Shown here one piece after another: positions 24,703 to 35,960 of a stretch of DNA of 64,000 nt; within the stretch, counting starts at the first letter, position 1, and every line of letters begins with the position of its first letter. A program made the position numbers and the translations under genes. The DNA is taken from the NCBI RefSeq assembly GCF_958979055.1, contig NC_084886.1:5723001-5787000 (forward strand), in the 5' to 3' direction. The stretch comes from Alnus glutinosa. Its lineage: Eukaryota; Streptophyta; Magnoliopsida; Fagales; Betulaceae. The notes under the pieces were generated by a model, which was not told where the DNA came from, searched no databases, and saw only the letters and a list, made by a program, of their open reading frames with translations.

Positions 24703-26157
24703 TCACTGAATGTACAAAAGATGTGAAGCACGAGGTGACTGTGACCGGTGGGGCGGGCGTATGGCAAGGTCACGTTGCCCTTGCCTGGAACTGAAGCCTG
24801 TGGACATGGTCTCAGCTCGAAACCTTGAAACAGGAATGATGGAATCTGACCTGCGATACATGGGTGGGTAAACATTTGCCTTCTCATTCGTTCTGTAGGC
24901 ATCTCCGGCCACTTGCACGGCCTTCTGACTCTTACAACCCAACAAAATGCCGGAACGGCGCCTCTGTATCTCTTTGTTAGTTTCAGCTTTGGCATTAGGA
25001 ATGGCTGACCCCGCTTTTCTTGTACTTGTTTGCCTTAGCTCTTCACAATCTGACATCACCGAGAAATCCGCGGCACTGGCGGTGACTACACTCCACTCTA
25101 TGCTTGCCTCGCTTGGTTCATAACAAGTTGTGGGGGTGACACAGCCAGACGTGGCACCATCTGATGCTTGCCTTGCAAGAAACGGGTTGGCTTTGCCTGT
25201 GAGGCTCTCTATCTCAAACAGGTCTGAACTTGCATCACTCTCAGTATCATTGTAGGCTCCGCCAGAAGGCGCAGAAAATTCGAGTTCCTCCAATCTTGGA
25301 GTGACATCCCAAGACAACATTGTTAGCCTCCTCTCAACGCCTAAAGACTTGTTTCTGTTTTCCATTACGGGGGAGCCAAACACTTCTATTGACTTCCTTA
25401 GTTTTTCCGGATCTTTCTCTTCTTGATATTGCAATTTGATCGGCAGAGTACTCCCTGCCTCAGAATTTGATGTTGGGAAAGTAAAACAGTTTTCTCTGTT
25501 CAACCCAACTCCCAACCTATCCAATTTTGCTAGATCATCAGTTTTCCTGGGCTCTCTTTGGCCTTGGAAACTGACCATTTCATCACCATGTTCTTTAATC
25601 TCAACAGATTCTTTATCAGAACAAGAGCAATATTTGCAACCAAGAACTGCAAGAATCGTCTTTCTGCGTACCTTATTGGTATTAGTCCTTGAAGGATTTC
25701 TCAGGACATTCTGTAATAACGCGCTTTGGCTGTTCCAACTCGATTCAGACTGAACACTGGGAGTGCTTCGAGGCTGACTTATGTACTTCATGGAGTCTAG
25801 ATGGACTCGTTCAGCTTTCTTGTACTGGAGCTTCTTTGCACTGATCATGCTGGCAGTTCTTGGATTATCCTCATCCATTAATCCTCCTTTGAAGTACTTC
25901 TCTGCTCCAAAGACTCCAATTTCTTCATCGTCTTCCTTTTTCCTTTCCACGTCAGCTTGCTGATCTCCATGAGTGGTGGCCATGATGAAGGGCATGAGGT
26001 TTCGACTTGAGTCAGCAAGTTTACGAACAAAGGTTTCCTCTGCGCCGTTCAAATACGCAGAGAAAGAGGCGTCGCGGAGGGTGCCGTTGTCGTTTCCAAA
26101 GGTCAAAGTTCGCGAGGGGTTGGTGTTAACAGCAGATGCTAAGGTAACCATAGCCAT
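24703..26157 (-). CDS. PKS2: Phytochrome kinase substrate protein (PKS family)
   Basis: A single uninterrupted exon encodes 484 aa from the ATG at 26157 (MAMVTLAS). The frame stays open 36 codons further upstream but without an earlier ATG. PKS proteins have no catalytic domain. They are plasma-membrane-associated, interact with phytochromes and phototropins, and act in phototropism, leaf flattening and positioning. Recognised blocks in order are: the N-terminal 'RDASFSAYLNGAEETFVRKL' region, 'EEIGVFGAEKYFKGG', a basic Cys-rich patch (GCKYCSCSDK), 'SDASSDLFEIESLTG', and the diagnostic 'CYEPSEASIEWSVVTASAAD' followed by FSVMSD. The C-terminal third is Ser/Arg-rich and looks disordered. The membrane association probably comes from cysteine acylation near the CKYCSC patch, which is inference. 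The subtype PKS2 is proposed from remembered synteny (At1g14280), not from a tree. Confidence 0.88.
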   Translation of the reverse strand: MAMVTLASAVNTNPSRTLTFGNDNGTLRDASFSAYLNGAEETFVRKLADSSRNLMPFIMATTHGDQQADVERKKEDDEEIGVFGAEKYFKGGLMDEDNPRTASMISAKKLQYKKAERVHLDSMKYISQPRSTPSVQSESSWNSQSALLQNVLRNPSRTNTNKVRRKTILAVLGCKYCSCSDKESVEIKEHGDEMVSFQGQREPRKTDDLAKLDRLGVGLNRENCFTFPTSNSEAGSTLPIKLQYQEEKDPEKLRKSIEVFGSPVMENRNKSLGVERRLTMLSWDVTPRLEELEFSAPSGGAYNDTESDASSDLFEIESLTGKANPFLARQASDGATSGCVTPTTCYEPSEASIEWSVVTASAADFSVMSDCEELRQTSTRKAGSAIPNAKAETNKEIQRRRSGILLGCKSQKAVQVAGDAYRTNEKANVYPPMYRRSDSIIPVSRFRAETMSTGFSSRQGQRDLAIRPPHRSQSPRASHLLYIQ

Positions 26158-27417
26158 GGGAGTTCTAGAATCACACAAGGAAGAGATCAAAAAAATGACC
26201 AGAAAATTAAGGTTTTGGAACAGAAGGTTCCTTGAGAAACTAAACCTGAAATAACTTTGACGCAATCAAAAGCTTGTCACAGCAGCTAGCTAGCTAGAGG
26301 GGGAATGATTGCATGGAAGAAGAGGCTTGGCTTGTTGAGAATTCTAGTTGTTTAAGTAGCCATGTGAAGCATGCAAGCTGTTAATGAGGTAGGCCCTGGC
26401 CTGTGCTTTGAGGCCCAGCTAACTCAACAAATTGGTGGTTTCCACGCGATATAAACTTTCCTTTTTTATGTTTTTGCTTTTTCATATTTGTGGATATGAT
26501 AATTTGTTAATTAATTGCTTAGAAATTCGGAGGATGTCTTAGATATGGAATATCCAAATATCTTAATTGACATATTAATTGCTCATTTAGTGGGGGAGAC
26601 TTTGAACATTAGTACGGATATTGACAAGATCAATATCAATTTGATTGGGTAATATATATATATACACACTAGTATTACAATAATATTTGAACAAGTTGGC
26701 CAGAGAAAATAATGGAGTGGATGGTCCACATGGATTTAATACATTTTTTTCCCCGAACTACAAACATTTTCATACATTATTACTTAGCAGCTCCAATAAT
26801 TGATTTTGAGCTGGTAACTTTTATAGGATATATATATATATATAGCTCAAGCAAAACATCATACAGTTAGATGCGTGTTTTCTGTCCCTTTAGAATGAAG
26901 ATGCTTTCATGTAGTTGGATGCAGACTGCGAGTCACATGTATAAGATAGGTACACTCGTCACGAACCCAATACTACTGTTGAGTGGTTTATTTCATATGG
27001 TTTATATTCACTCTCACACAAGCAAAGCTTTTATTGAAATTAATTGGTTTGATCGATCACTTGATCCACACGTACTTATCCCTTATCAACGTTGATCTGT
27101 CTGGAAAGTGATGTGTGAATAATTCTGATAAACGATGAAAAGATTGAAAACAAACTGCTGGATTAACGTGTTTCAATTGCCTTGCTGGTCATACGAGGTT
27201 GAGAGTTTTTTTTTTTTTTTTTTTTTTTATTATTATTATTTTAAATGACAGGGAAGAACCCTTGGGCCACTTCTGTATACTTATTCTTGTCGGGCAAACT
27301 CCGAATCCGCACAAAGCATCCCTTCTACACGGATCAGGTAAGACTCTAAATTTGCTGAAATACTTGACCTCAAAAATTTATTTACACCTAGAATGAATAT
27401 ATCGAACTTTAGAGTTG

Positions 27418-28530
27418 TAAGATCACATAATTTAGGAAATATATGAGAATAAAAAAGAGAGGTATAAAATTAAGGTGATTCGGCCTATGGCCTACGTCCA
27501 TACGTTAAATCCTTTTATTAGCTACATACTTTCTTAATTTATTTGATATATTGCATACAATACGCCATTTATAGAGAAATAGTATGAACGTTACAAGTTC
27601 CTTCTACTTTTACATTACTAACAATAAATCTAATTTATCATCTTGTAACTCTTGTCTTTTGAGTTCTTGTAATTATTGTCTCAATATGCATTCGCAAACC
27701 CAACTGTAGATCATGAACATTGAAGTTTGATCTTGAACATCAAAGGGCTATAAAAAAAAATGGCTACTATGGCCTAAATTGGAACATCTGTTTCTATGAC
27801 TGAAACTTAGACTTAGGCAACTGATCAGTTGGCTGGCATCGGCTAATATGGTCGGGACTTGGACATCAACGACTTTGGCCGGCATCGGCTACTATGACTG
27901 AAATTTGGACATCGACAACTTTGGCCGGAAGCGGCTACTATAGCCGAATTGAGCCAAATATGGGCATAAAACCTCTTTGGGCATTTTTTTTCAACAACCG
28001 GGGTGGTATTTGCTAGTAAATGAAACAATGGTAGTGTGACATATCATCTTGACAAAGAGAGACTAACGTGGGCATAGGAAAAGAAATAGTTCGGGCATAT
28101 GATAAGAAAATGTGGAAGGATGAGAAAACCCAAGAAAAAATAAAATGGCACGAGATGGATATTTACGAACATTTTGATTTTGGTTATGATTGAAGATGTA
28201 AAAGGATGAGTGAACCAAAAAAAAAAAAAAAAAAAAATTGGCACAGGATTGAATACTGGCATTAGCCTATAGCTCTAATTACATGTAAGAGCACATAATC
28301 TAAGAAAAAGAAACAGAATTAAGGTAGTTTGTCGAATGTCCTACATCTACATGTCAACGCTTTTTCTTGACCACATTTTTTTGATTATATACAATACTCT
28401 ATTTATAGATAAAAAGACTGAATATTACAAATTTCTTCTACTTCTACGTTAACTAATAATAAATCTAATTTATTAACTTGTAATTTTTATTTATTGAACT
28501 CTTGCATGTAACTCTTGTCTCCATAAAATC
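27418..28530. mobile_element. Degenerate LTR-type element (LTR-like pair)
   Basis: Two diverged direct repeats, about 27418-27690 and 28285-28530, share a colinear series of blocks: GTAAGAkCACATAAT, 'AATTAAGGT', CCTACrTC, ATACAATAC then TATTTATAGA, TTACAA.TTCCTTCTACTT, and 'AATAAATCTAATTTAT' then CTTGTAA. TATTTATAGA resembles an LTR TATA box. The roughly 600-bp interior is non-coding. No clear primer-binding site was found, so the class is tentative. Confidence 0.4.
27794..27945 (+). repeat. 46-bp tandem repeat, about 3.3 copies
   Basis: Units start at 27794, 27840, 27886 and 27932 (partial). They share the pattern CGGCTAcTATGaCTG..., 'TTGGACATC.AC' and ACTTTGGCCGGC. Divergence between units is moderate. 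Confidence 0.7.
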
Positions 28531-28669
28531 AGATAAAACTCTTTGAAATTTAGGTTGAGGTTGAGAATATTAGGTGCATACAATGTATTCGTGCTCGAAA
28601 TTCCAACCCACAAAAACCATTTCCTTAATTATCCCAGCAGAAGCTATATATATATATATATATATCATA

Positions 28670-28799
28670 AATCTACCAGCTCGTTGCTTTGTGTATTTTA
28701 GAGACATCTAGTACACATAAAGATTTACCAAAAATCTATCAGCTCGTTGCTTTGTGTATTTTAGAGACAACTAGTACACATAATTAAAGATTTACCGGA
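28670..28799 (+). repeat. 63-bp tandem duplication
   Basis: Copies start at 28670 and 28733 with nearly identical AATCTAyCAGCTCGTTGCTT and TTAGAGACAwCTAGTACACA blocks. They follow an (AT)n tract. Two differences plus a short indel separate them. Confidence 0.8.
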
Positions 28800-29599
28800 C
28801 CCAACGTACAATATATATAATTAGGACTTTATACACATACAACTTCTACCCATCTATTGCACCTGTGCAATAATTAAGTGAGAGATATAATTTTAGCATA
28901 CACAAGCCCCTCAACAACATTAGTGGCGCGTGCTCGATTAATTAAACATTCATTTTATTTTATTTTTCCGGTAGCAGATTAACGAGTCATTTAATACGAC
29001 AACATTATGATGGCTCAACTCTGTTGGGTTTGGTGATCCATGTAAAGAGTTGAGCGATGGCCGATGGGGCCTCGGCAGGCAAAGGTCCAACTGTCCAGGA
29101 CTCAGACTGCCTTCACTGGCGCACCAGAGAATATACTTAAATTTCTTCTCGTGTCGATGGATGGATTAAGGTTCTGTTCCAGACACCCTCACGCTTGCCT
29201 CAACTCTCAAGTGCTACAATTAATGAGCTTCATTATATATGTATATATATGAGCCCGCACACCTTCCAAAAAAACACACACTTAGAATATGTCAAAAAAT
29301 AAATAAAAATAAAAACACTTCGAACTCGTTTGAGATTGGGTGAGGAAATATAATTTTTGTTTATAAAAAAAGTCAGAAGAGTTTTTTAGGGAAAAAAAAA
29401 AAAAAATTCTAATATTTAAGCTTAAAATATATATATATTGTTTTTAAGATTTTTAACGCAATTTCAAACAGATTCTTTAATCCCGCTTAATATATTGTCA
29501 TTTCAAGCTCAAACTCCTCCTTAATAAGTTAGAGTCAACATGTGAAATATTTAATTGAAATGAGAGGTAAATGACATAAACAAGATTTTTAACTCTGAT

Positions 29600-29870
29600 A
29601 CTATATTAAATCATCACTTATCTAAAAAACTCAAACTAATAAAAAAAAAAAAGATGAGAGTCTATTGACACTCTCAAAAGACGCTTTGAAAGAGAAGAGG
29701 ACAACATGTTTTATAAAGTGCTCAGGTGAAGAAAATCTTAGAAATGTGAGACACACTTTAACACGCCCCTTCACGTGTGGCAACTAATAGCCAAACACGT
29801 AGACAACAACAGGAAGGAAATGCCCATCATCGCAAGAAACTTGTGGCTCTAATACCATGATAAAGTCTAT
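29600..29870 (-). mobile_element. Copia-type LTR/primer-binding-site fragments
   Basis: On the minus strand, TGGTATTAGAGCCACAAG (around 29840-29858) directly follows TTTATCA, the usual junction between a plant Copia 5' LTR and an initiator-tRNA-Met primer site. A second, more decayed junction (CTCTGATACTATATTAAATC on the plus strand) lies at about 29604-29623. No coding domain remains. Confidence 0.4.
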
Positions 29871-31930
29871 TAAGTTTTACTCTTTTATAAAAAGCACCTT
29901 AAGATTGAAAAGAGGTTTGTTCAAGACTCGTAAAGCTTACAACTCAAATACACATCGACAATGTAAAACTCTTAACATTTAATAATTTAATTTATATTCT
30001 AACCAACTAATTTGCATACTTATGACAACTTCTGAACGCTTACGCTTCCTAAATGCAAGCTTCCGACAATAGTCATTTTGTGAGCTGAACCACGAAAAAA
30101 AGTTACAGGGACAATTAATGTCTGTCATTTCTGTTGTTGTCTGGTTCTCTAAGATGCATTCATTTTTCCCACTAACATTACGTATATAGTACCATAAGAA
30201 CAAAAATGGTGGGCCTTGTGTTTTGATTTAGTTAGAACCACACTATCTGGCACCATTCCATCACAACTGATTATCACCATCACCAAAAGCGTGTAAATCT
30301 TGCCTATGCAGACAAATCTACCGGCCCAGGTTGAAGATATCTAAATCGGCGTAAAATCCTCCCTACCATATAAACCAGCGGCGGATGTCATGGACTGACC
30401 CTTCAAACTTAATTGAGGGGGCCATACATAATTATATATAGCCCTTTCTAGTCTCCGCGTGGCCCCCTCCCTCCCCCTAAAGGTTTCAAAATTTGTTTAT
30501 ATTCCGTCCTCTAAATAAAACGATGGCGTCCTATCTAAACGAAACATTTTTATGACTTCATTCTCCACATTTGTTACAAAAGGGCTGCAACCTAAATAAA
30601 AAAGAATGAGCATGTAACACGGATTGTTTTTTAATTGTTTTTTATTATTATTATTTCCAGATTTTAATTAACAAAAAAAAAAATACTTAATAATAACCAA
30701 CCTTTTTTCTAAATTGTTAAACAAATTAGACCATGATAAAATATTTGCGTATAATATTATATTGTTTCCCAAATCTTTGGTATGAGACTAAGAAATCATT
30801 CAATGATTTTAGATATGTTAAATTCTATCGGACCAAATTATTTTAAAGGGATGATATGATTAATTTCATGAAGAACTTCCAAAGATTTGGCATGGTGTCG
30901 GATAAGAATTTTTGACGAATAAGACTTCAATAGAAATAAGCCTTCTATGTCTATTAGGTGGGTTTATGAACGTCGCAAAGCGTTAGGATTTTGGGAACTA
31001 AATAACTTTGAGAGGAATTAGATTCTGAGAAAGTGTAAAGACACCTCTAATTTGTTCTAAATTAAGATCAAACTCTATGTATTTTTACTTTTTAAACAAT
31101 AAGAAAATATAATATATTCAGTTTATTTTAAACTATCACCCATCATTTCCCTAAATTTAGTGTAAATTTTACAAAAAAGAAAAAAGAAAAATAAGCAAGT
31201 TGAATTAAAATAATACATAAATTAAAAGAGAAAATAAGGATAAAAAGTATATAGAAGAACATAACCACGTGAAATAAAGACAAACAAACAAAAAATGAAA
31301 AATACTAATTCAATAAAAAAGAAATGTATTTTCTATATTTCTTTGGTTCTAATGAAATCTTGAAAGCTAATGTCGTCCATCAAATAAGCATGTAAACACT
31401 TTGCATTACACAGTAAAAAATACAACTTAATAAACAGTGTAAACTAAAAAATTATCATACATCGTACCAAAAACAACCATAGAAAATTCTCTCACCATCA
31501 TTTTCCTGAATTTAGTGTAAAATTTACAAAAGGTAAAATAAGCAATTTGAATGAAAAATAATATATGAATTACATCAAAAAATAAGGACAAAAAAGGAAA
31601 CAGAATAAGATAACCATAGAAAATATAGACAAAAAATAAAAAATACTGATATAATAGAATAGAGTTATATTTTCTGTATACTTTTCCAGTTTATATGAAA
31701 CCTTGAAAGCCAATGTTGTCTATTAATTAAGCACGTTAACAATGTGCATTACACAGAAAAAAAAAATTAAAAAAAAAAAAAATCAATGAACAACGTAAAT
31801 TAAAAAATCGTCATACCTCGTACAAAAAACAACAATTAATGTAAACTCTCTCTCACCATGGTTTCCTGAATTCAATGTAAAATGTAGAAAAAAAAAAAAA
31901 GGAAGAGCGATTTGAACAAAATATATATAT

Positions 31931-32464
31931 ACCCAGCCCCCAATGACACAATACTGTCCGCTTTTGGCTCCCCATATCAGACTTCCCAGGAGGTCACCCA
32001 TCCTGGGATTGCTCTCGCAGCGGCTCGCTTAACTGCGGAGTTCTGATAGGTTCATTACCATCACGGCTTTAAAACGCGTTGTGTCATAAAGGGTGCATTT
32101 ATACATATAAGCACATCCTCATTCCCAGGCGATGTGGGACGTCACAATCACCCCCTCTTTGAACCCAGCGTCCCCGCTGGCGTCTCTCATTGGGTTTGTG
32201 CACGCTCCCACCATCTCAGGCTGGGCAATAGCTCTGATACCATTTGTAACGACCCAGCCCCAATGACACAATACTGTCTACTTTTGGCTCCCTATATCAA
32301 ACTTCCCAGGAGGTCACCCATCCTGGGATTGCTCTCGCAGCGGCTCGCTTAACTGCGGAGTTCTGATAGGTTCATTACCATCACGGCTTTAAAACGCGTT
32401 GTGTCATAAAGGGTGCATTTATACATATAAGCACATCCTCATTCCCAGACGATGTGGGACGTCA
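31931..32464 (-). mobile_element. Cassandra TRIM retrotransposon with 5S-rRNA-like LTRs
   Basis: Two nearly identical direct repeats (about 31931-32144 and 32245-32464), differing at only a handful of bases, flank a roughly 100-bp core. On the minus strand each LTR starts TGACGTCCCACATCG and contains a 5S rRNA-derived segment (plus-strand 31981-32047 and 32301-32367) with CAGAACTCCGCAGTTAAGCG and 'GGATGGGTGACCTCCTGGGA', the 5S internal promoter. Next to the right-hand (5') LTR is the primer-binding site TGGTATCAGAGC (plus 32231-32242), complementary to initiator tRNA-Met. A purine tract (AAAGAGGGGGTGA) precedes the 3' LTR. The 3' LTR has lost its last few bases (TCGTTACA in the 5' LTR) to an (AT)n run. 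No protein is encoded. Movement would need enzymes from another element. Confidence 0.92.
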
Positions 32465-32996
32465 AATAGGGACAAAAAAATGCAAACGAAATAACAAAAT
32501 CACAAGAAATAAAGTAAAGAAAATGTAAAATGATAACCACTAATATAATAGAAAATAACTATTTTTTTTATATATATATTTTTCCCAATTCCAATGAAAT
32601 TTATAGGTATGGGAAAAAGTCTGGTCAAATAGAAATTTTTTCTTTCGACCATCCTTCTTAGATGTTGCGTAAAAGAAACTACTTCTTGAAGAGAAATTAA
32701 AAATAATATATAAATTATCAATGCAAAAATAAGGACAGAAAATCAAATCAGAAAACAAAAGCACATAAAATAAATACAAACAAACATAGTATTTACAATT
32801 CTATTATTTATCTATAAAAAAAAAAATACAATTCTATTATTTGGTGCTTGAACATAGCCTCTACAAACTTAAAAGCCAAACTACAAAAGCAAATGCTATA
32901 GAAAATTTATATCTTTAAAAAAAGAAAATTTTTAGTTTACGCGGCTGTTCATCAAGTAGTGACAGGAATATTGAAAGGAAAATGTTCTACTTTGCA

Positions 32997-33000
<4 letters not shown>

Positions 33001-33030
<30 letters not shown>
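33001..33030 (+). repeat. (AT)n microsatellite
   Basis: About 15 uninterrupted AT units. Confidence 0.9.
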
Positions 33031-33031
<1 letters not shown>

Positions 33032-33374
33032 TTTAGCAAGAAAGAAGAGACAGGAAAAATGTCTCTGTGGTAAAATGTGTACATCTCTCTGGATTTCAAT
33101 TTGTAGAAGGCATTTATAGACTGGATTATATAGTTATTGCTCCAAAAGTATGTTCTACTATCGAGAGAAGAATTAAAGAACAAAGCATATAGAACAACTA
33201 CGTAAGATCAAATTTATTTTGATATATAAAAGAAGGTATCAAATACATGAATTATGGAAAATTGCATAAAGACATTCATTAACACCTATTTTCTTTGGTT
33301 TCATCATATGGTGCAGAATATTTGTTTAGAAACTGCTATTATTTTGTTGTTTGCAGGCTTGCCTTAAAAGATTA

Positions 33375-33538
33375 ATGATTCATTGCCACTTTTTTATACA
33401 ACTTTTCACCACCTTGCTTATGTGGCAAAGTGGTCCCCTACATTATTTTATTTTTAAAACTAAAAAAATAGTAGGGGACCACCTTACCACATAGGCAAGG
33501 TGGTGAAAAGTTGTATAAAAATGTGGCAATGAATCATT
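33375..33538. mobile_element. Fold-back MITE, arms about 70 bp
   Basis: The left arm starts AATGATTCATTGCCAC and the right arm ends GTGGCAATGAATCATT. The arms stay complementary through 'CAACTTTTCACCACCTTGC' and GGTCCCCTAC to a loop of about 25 bases. The flanks are compatible with a TA duplication but one base is ambiguous. Non-coding. Confidence 0.8.
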
Positions 33539-34800
33539 ACTCGCCTTAAAAATGGGATGCTAATATATGCAAAACACACAAAAAAAAAAGAAAAAAAAGA
33601 AAAAAAAGAAGAAGAAGGTACAAACAGTTATTTTGTTGTTTGCCAAAAATTGACTTCAACATTTTACTAATGACTTCAACGTTTCACTAAGAGCGACACA
33701 AGGGAGGAGGGGAAAATGCCACATGTAAAACAAAGTGTTTTAAACTCACCATTAACTTAACAGATACTTGTCAAATTTTTAAGCAACCACTTGTCATAAT
33801 TATAGGCACTACTCTTATTGATTCCCCTATTAAATATGATACAGTTATTTTTTTGGAAGAAAAAAAAAAAAAACCTTCTTTTACAATGTTATTAAACACA
33901 CAGTTTAACTTTAAAAGGATACTTAGCTGCATTTTAAAAGACCACTTGTCACAATATTATGCAATGCTCTAAGTAATTCTCCTATTATATACACTAGCAT
34001 ATACCCCTCGTTATGCGCGGGTTTTTGTTTTTACGAATTAAAACTGCATCTTGTGATTATGTTTTAAAAGTAATAGATAATGTACAAAGTAGTTTAAAAA
34101 AAAAAAAAAAAAACTTTTAAGTTATTTTATTAGCATGCTACATTTAATTTAAGAAACAAAATAAAAATTTAAGAATAAGAATGAAAATAAGTAAATGTAT
34201 ATTGTAAATTATCTCGTAAGGAAGCAAAATAAATCATATGTATTCAAATGTATAGATGTTAATTCAAGAGACCTTTTACATAATATAGGAATTCAAAAAA
34301 CAAATAACAAAATAGTGCCCTCACATCATTGCAACAACTTGTATTCAATATTTACAAACAGGATAACCTTTATTAAAATGCTACATAAAATTTATCAAGT
34401 CTATAAACATGAAATTTAAGAACTTTGTACGAATTAAAATTGTCATGTGCTTATATTTAAAAGTTAATAGATAATGTACAACATTTTTTTTTAAAAAAAA
34501 ACGAGTTATTTTATTAGAATGTTATATTTAATTTAAGAAACAAACTAAAAATTTAGGAATAAGAATGAAAATATGATATTGTAAATTATTTAATCTCCTT
34601 GCTTCATGGCATGCATGAAGAGTGCAAGGAAACAATACACAAAATAGTGACAAACAATAAAAACACAATACACTCTTAAAAACATTATTAAAAAAAATAA
34701 TAATAATAAAAAATAAAAAAGTGAGAAAAAAACTCGTCTTATCACAACAGTGATAAACTCAACTTAAAAACAATTTGTACTTAATTTTGGCACCAATGAA

Positions 34801-35549
34801 TAGGGTTGACAATTTTTTACACGATCTGCGAACCCATCACGAAAATTCTGGGTTTGGGTTTGGGTCATAATCGGGTCAACCCGATTATGACACGATTAGC
34901 TCCCCTTTTTTTTTCTTTTTTTTTTTTCAGTCAGGTCCAAAAGGACCGAAACCCTAGCCGGATCACGCTATTACCGTCTCACGCATCACCCATTTCTTGT
35001 TTTCTTTTCGCTTCACGCCTTCACCCAATTCATCGTCTTCACGAAGTTCACAGTTCACACCGCAACCCTCCTAAATGGCCAAGACGCCTCTCGGAGACTC
35101 GGATCCTCCACGAGGTCCAGGGGCCCAAGCTCTCAGTCTCGCAAAAGCCGAGTTCTCAAAGCCGAGCTCCACCACGCAACCCTCCAAAACGGCGTCGTCT
35201 CCACCGGCTCTTTCCCTTCGATCTCCACCAGCGTCGTCCCCAACGGATCTTTCAGGGTCCAAGCCCAGTCGAACCTCCTAAGGGCTGAAGTCCTCGGTTC
35301 TAGTCGTCGGATCCAGAGGCCTGGGCTCGCCAGCCCTGCTTAGCTGCTCTACCTCGTCGACGTCGTGTCCTGTGGGTTGTGGGGTGGGCAGTGGGCACGC
35401 GTTACCGGGTTCAACAGGTTTGGGTCGTGTTTGGATTATAGTGTTTGACCCGATTAATAATCAGGTCGAGTTCGTGTCTGACCCGATTGTGTAATCGGGT
35501 CGGCTGGGTCGACACGAACCCGACCTTCCGACCCGAATTGCTAAGCCTA
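34801..35549. mobile_element. Non-autonomous hAT with a GC-rich interior
   Basis: The flanks are a perfect 8-bp duplication, CCAATGAA (34793-34800 and 35550-35557). The termini are TAGGGTTGACAATT (left) and AATTGCTAAGCCTA (right), which are imperfect inverted repeats. Subterminal 'CGGGTC/GACCCG' motifs cluster at both ends (34860-34890, 35410-35540). The interior (34940-35400) is far richer in G+C than its surroundings and open in several frames on both strands, which looks like captured genic DNA or a CpG-rich transposon leader. I recognise no protein domain in it. Confidence 0.85.
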
Positions 35550-35638
35550 CCAATGAACCAAAAGCAGCATTCAGTAAGCTTCCATGTGGAAAAGGGCACG
35601 TGGATGAAATTTACCCACACAAATCCTTCCCTTGCACA

Positions 35639-35682
35639 CCCCCCCCCCCCCCCCCCCAAAAAAAAAAAAAAAAAAAAAAAAA
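35639..35682 (+). repeat. C(19)A(25) double homopolymer
   Basis: A run of 19 C (35639-35657) is followed directly by 25 A (35658-35682). Confidence 0.9.
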
Positions 35683-35864
35683 CCAATCTTTCTCAAATCT
35701 ATGAGAAAAGGCAGTGCTACGGAGTCTCAAGAGCAAAAAGGCCACGCAGAACAAATATAACGCCCCCTTCATACTGAACAAAGGAAGAAAAGACTTGTGT
35801 GTTTTTGTCATTCTGTGGGCAGTATCATACTGAAATAAAAATAAAATAAAAAAGACGTTTGTGC

Positions 35865-35960
35865 TAGGGTGCGTGACTCAGTCTTGTGCCGTAGGTTCAA
35901 GACCCACGAAGGTGTTGGTGCTCTGCTCCGTTAAGCCAGAGCGTAAGTCTATTTGGTAAG
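35865..35960 (+). repeat. Possible tRNA-derived SINE fragment
   Basis: A B-box-like GGTTCAAGACC lies about 35 bases after a loose A-box (GGGTGCGTGACTCAGTC). No tail or duplication was resolved, and it does not fold as a tRNA. Confidence 0.3.

Larger units (their letters stand above)
26158..31130. other. Intergenic DNA with old LTR and tandem-repeat remains
   Basis: The first few hundred bases are the presumed PKS promoter. Beyond that no gene is visible. Recognisable pieces are (AT)n tracts (26656-26668, 26829-26842, 28647-28664), a 24-base T run with (TTA)n at 27209-27240, a degenerate LTR-like pair with a 46-bp minisatellite between (27418-28530), a 63-bp duplication (28670-28799), and PBS-like copia fragments (29600-29870). 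Confidence 0.5.
31130..33300. repeat. Reiterated AT-rich unit of about 350 bp (block R0)
   Basis: Successive copies start near 31130 and 31490, with a third near 31850 that is split by the Cassandra insertion, plus partial copies after 32464. Each has, in order: CTCTCACCAT, 'TTTCCTGAATTTAGTGTAAA', AATAAGCAATTTGAA, 'AATAAGGACAAAAA', AAAATACTAATATAATAGAA, 'TTCTAATGAAA.CTTGAAAG', GTC.ATCAATTAAGCA and GTGCATTACACAG. The same unit recurs at 36580-38050 and 42280-43500. It has no coding capacity. Confidence 0.6.

Noticed and set aside
26158..26265. N-terminal extension of the PKS frame
   Set aside because: The frame is open but has no ATG upstream of 26157, and the MAMVTL start agrees with the family.
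31981..32367. Two segments matching 5S rRNA on the minus strand
   Set aside because: Each covers only the central and 3'-type part of 5S, lies inside an LTR, and is flanked by TRIM features. They are Cassandra LTR promoter sequence, not 5S genes.
34806..35288. 160-codon plus-strand frame starting near the hAT left end
   Set aside because: It begins in the transposon terminal repeat and runs through GC-rich interior DNA that is open in several frames, with no protein pattern.
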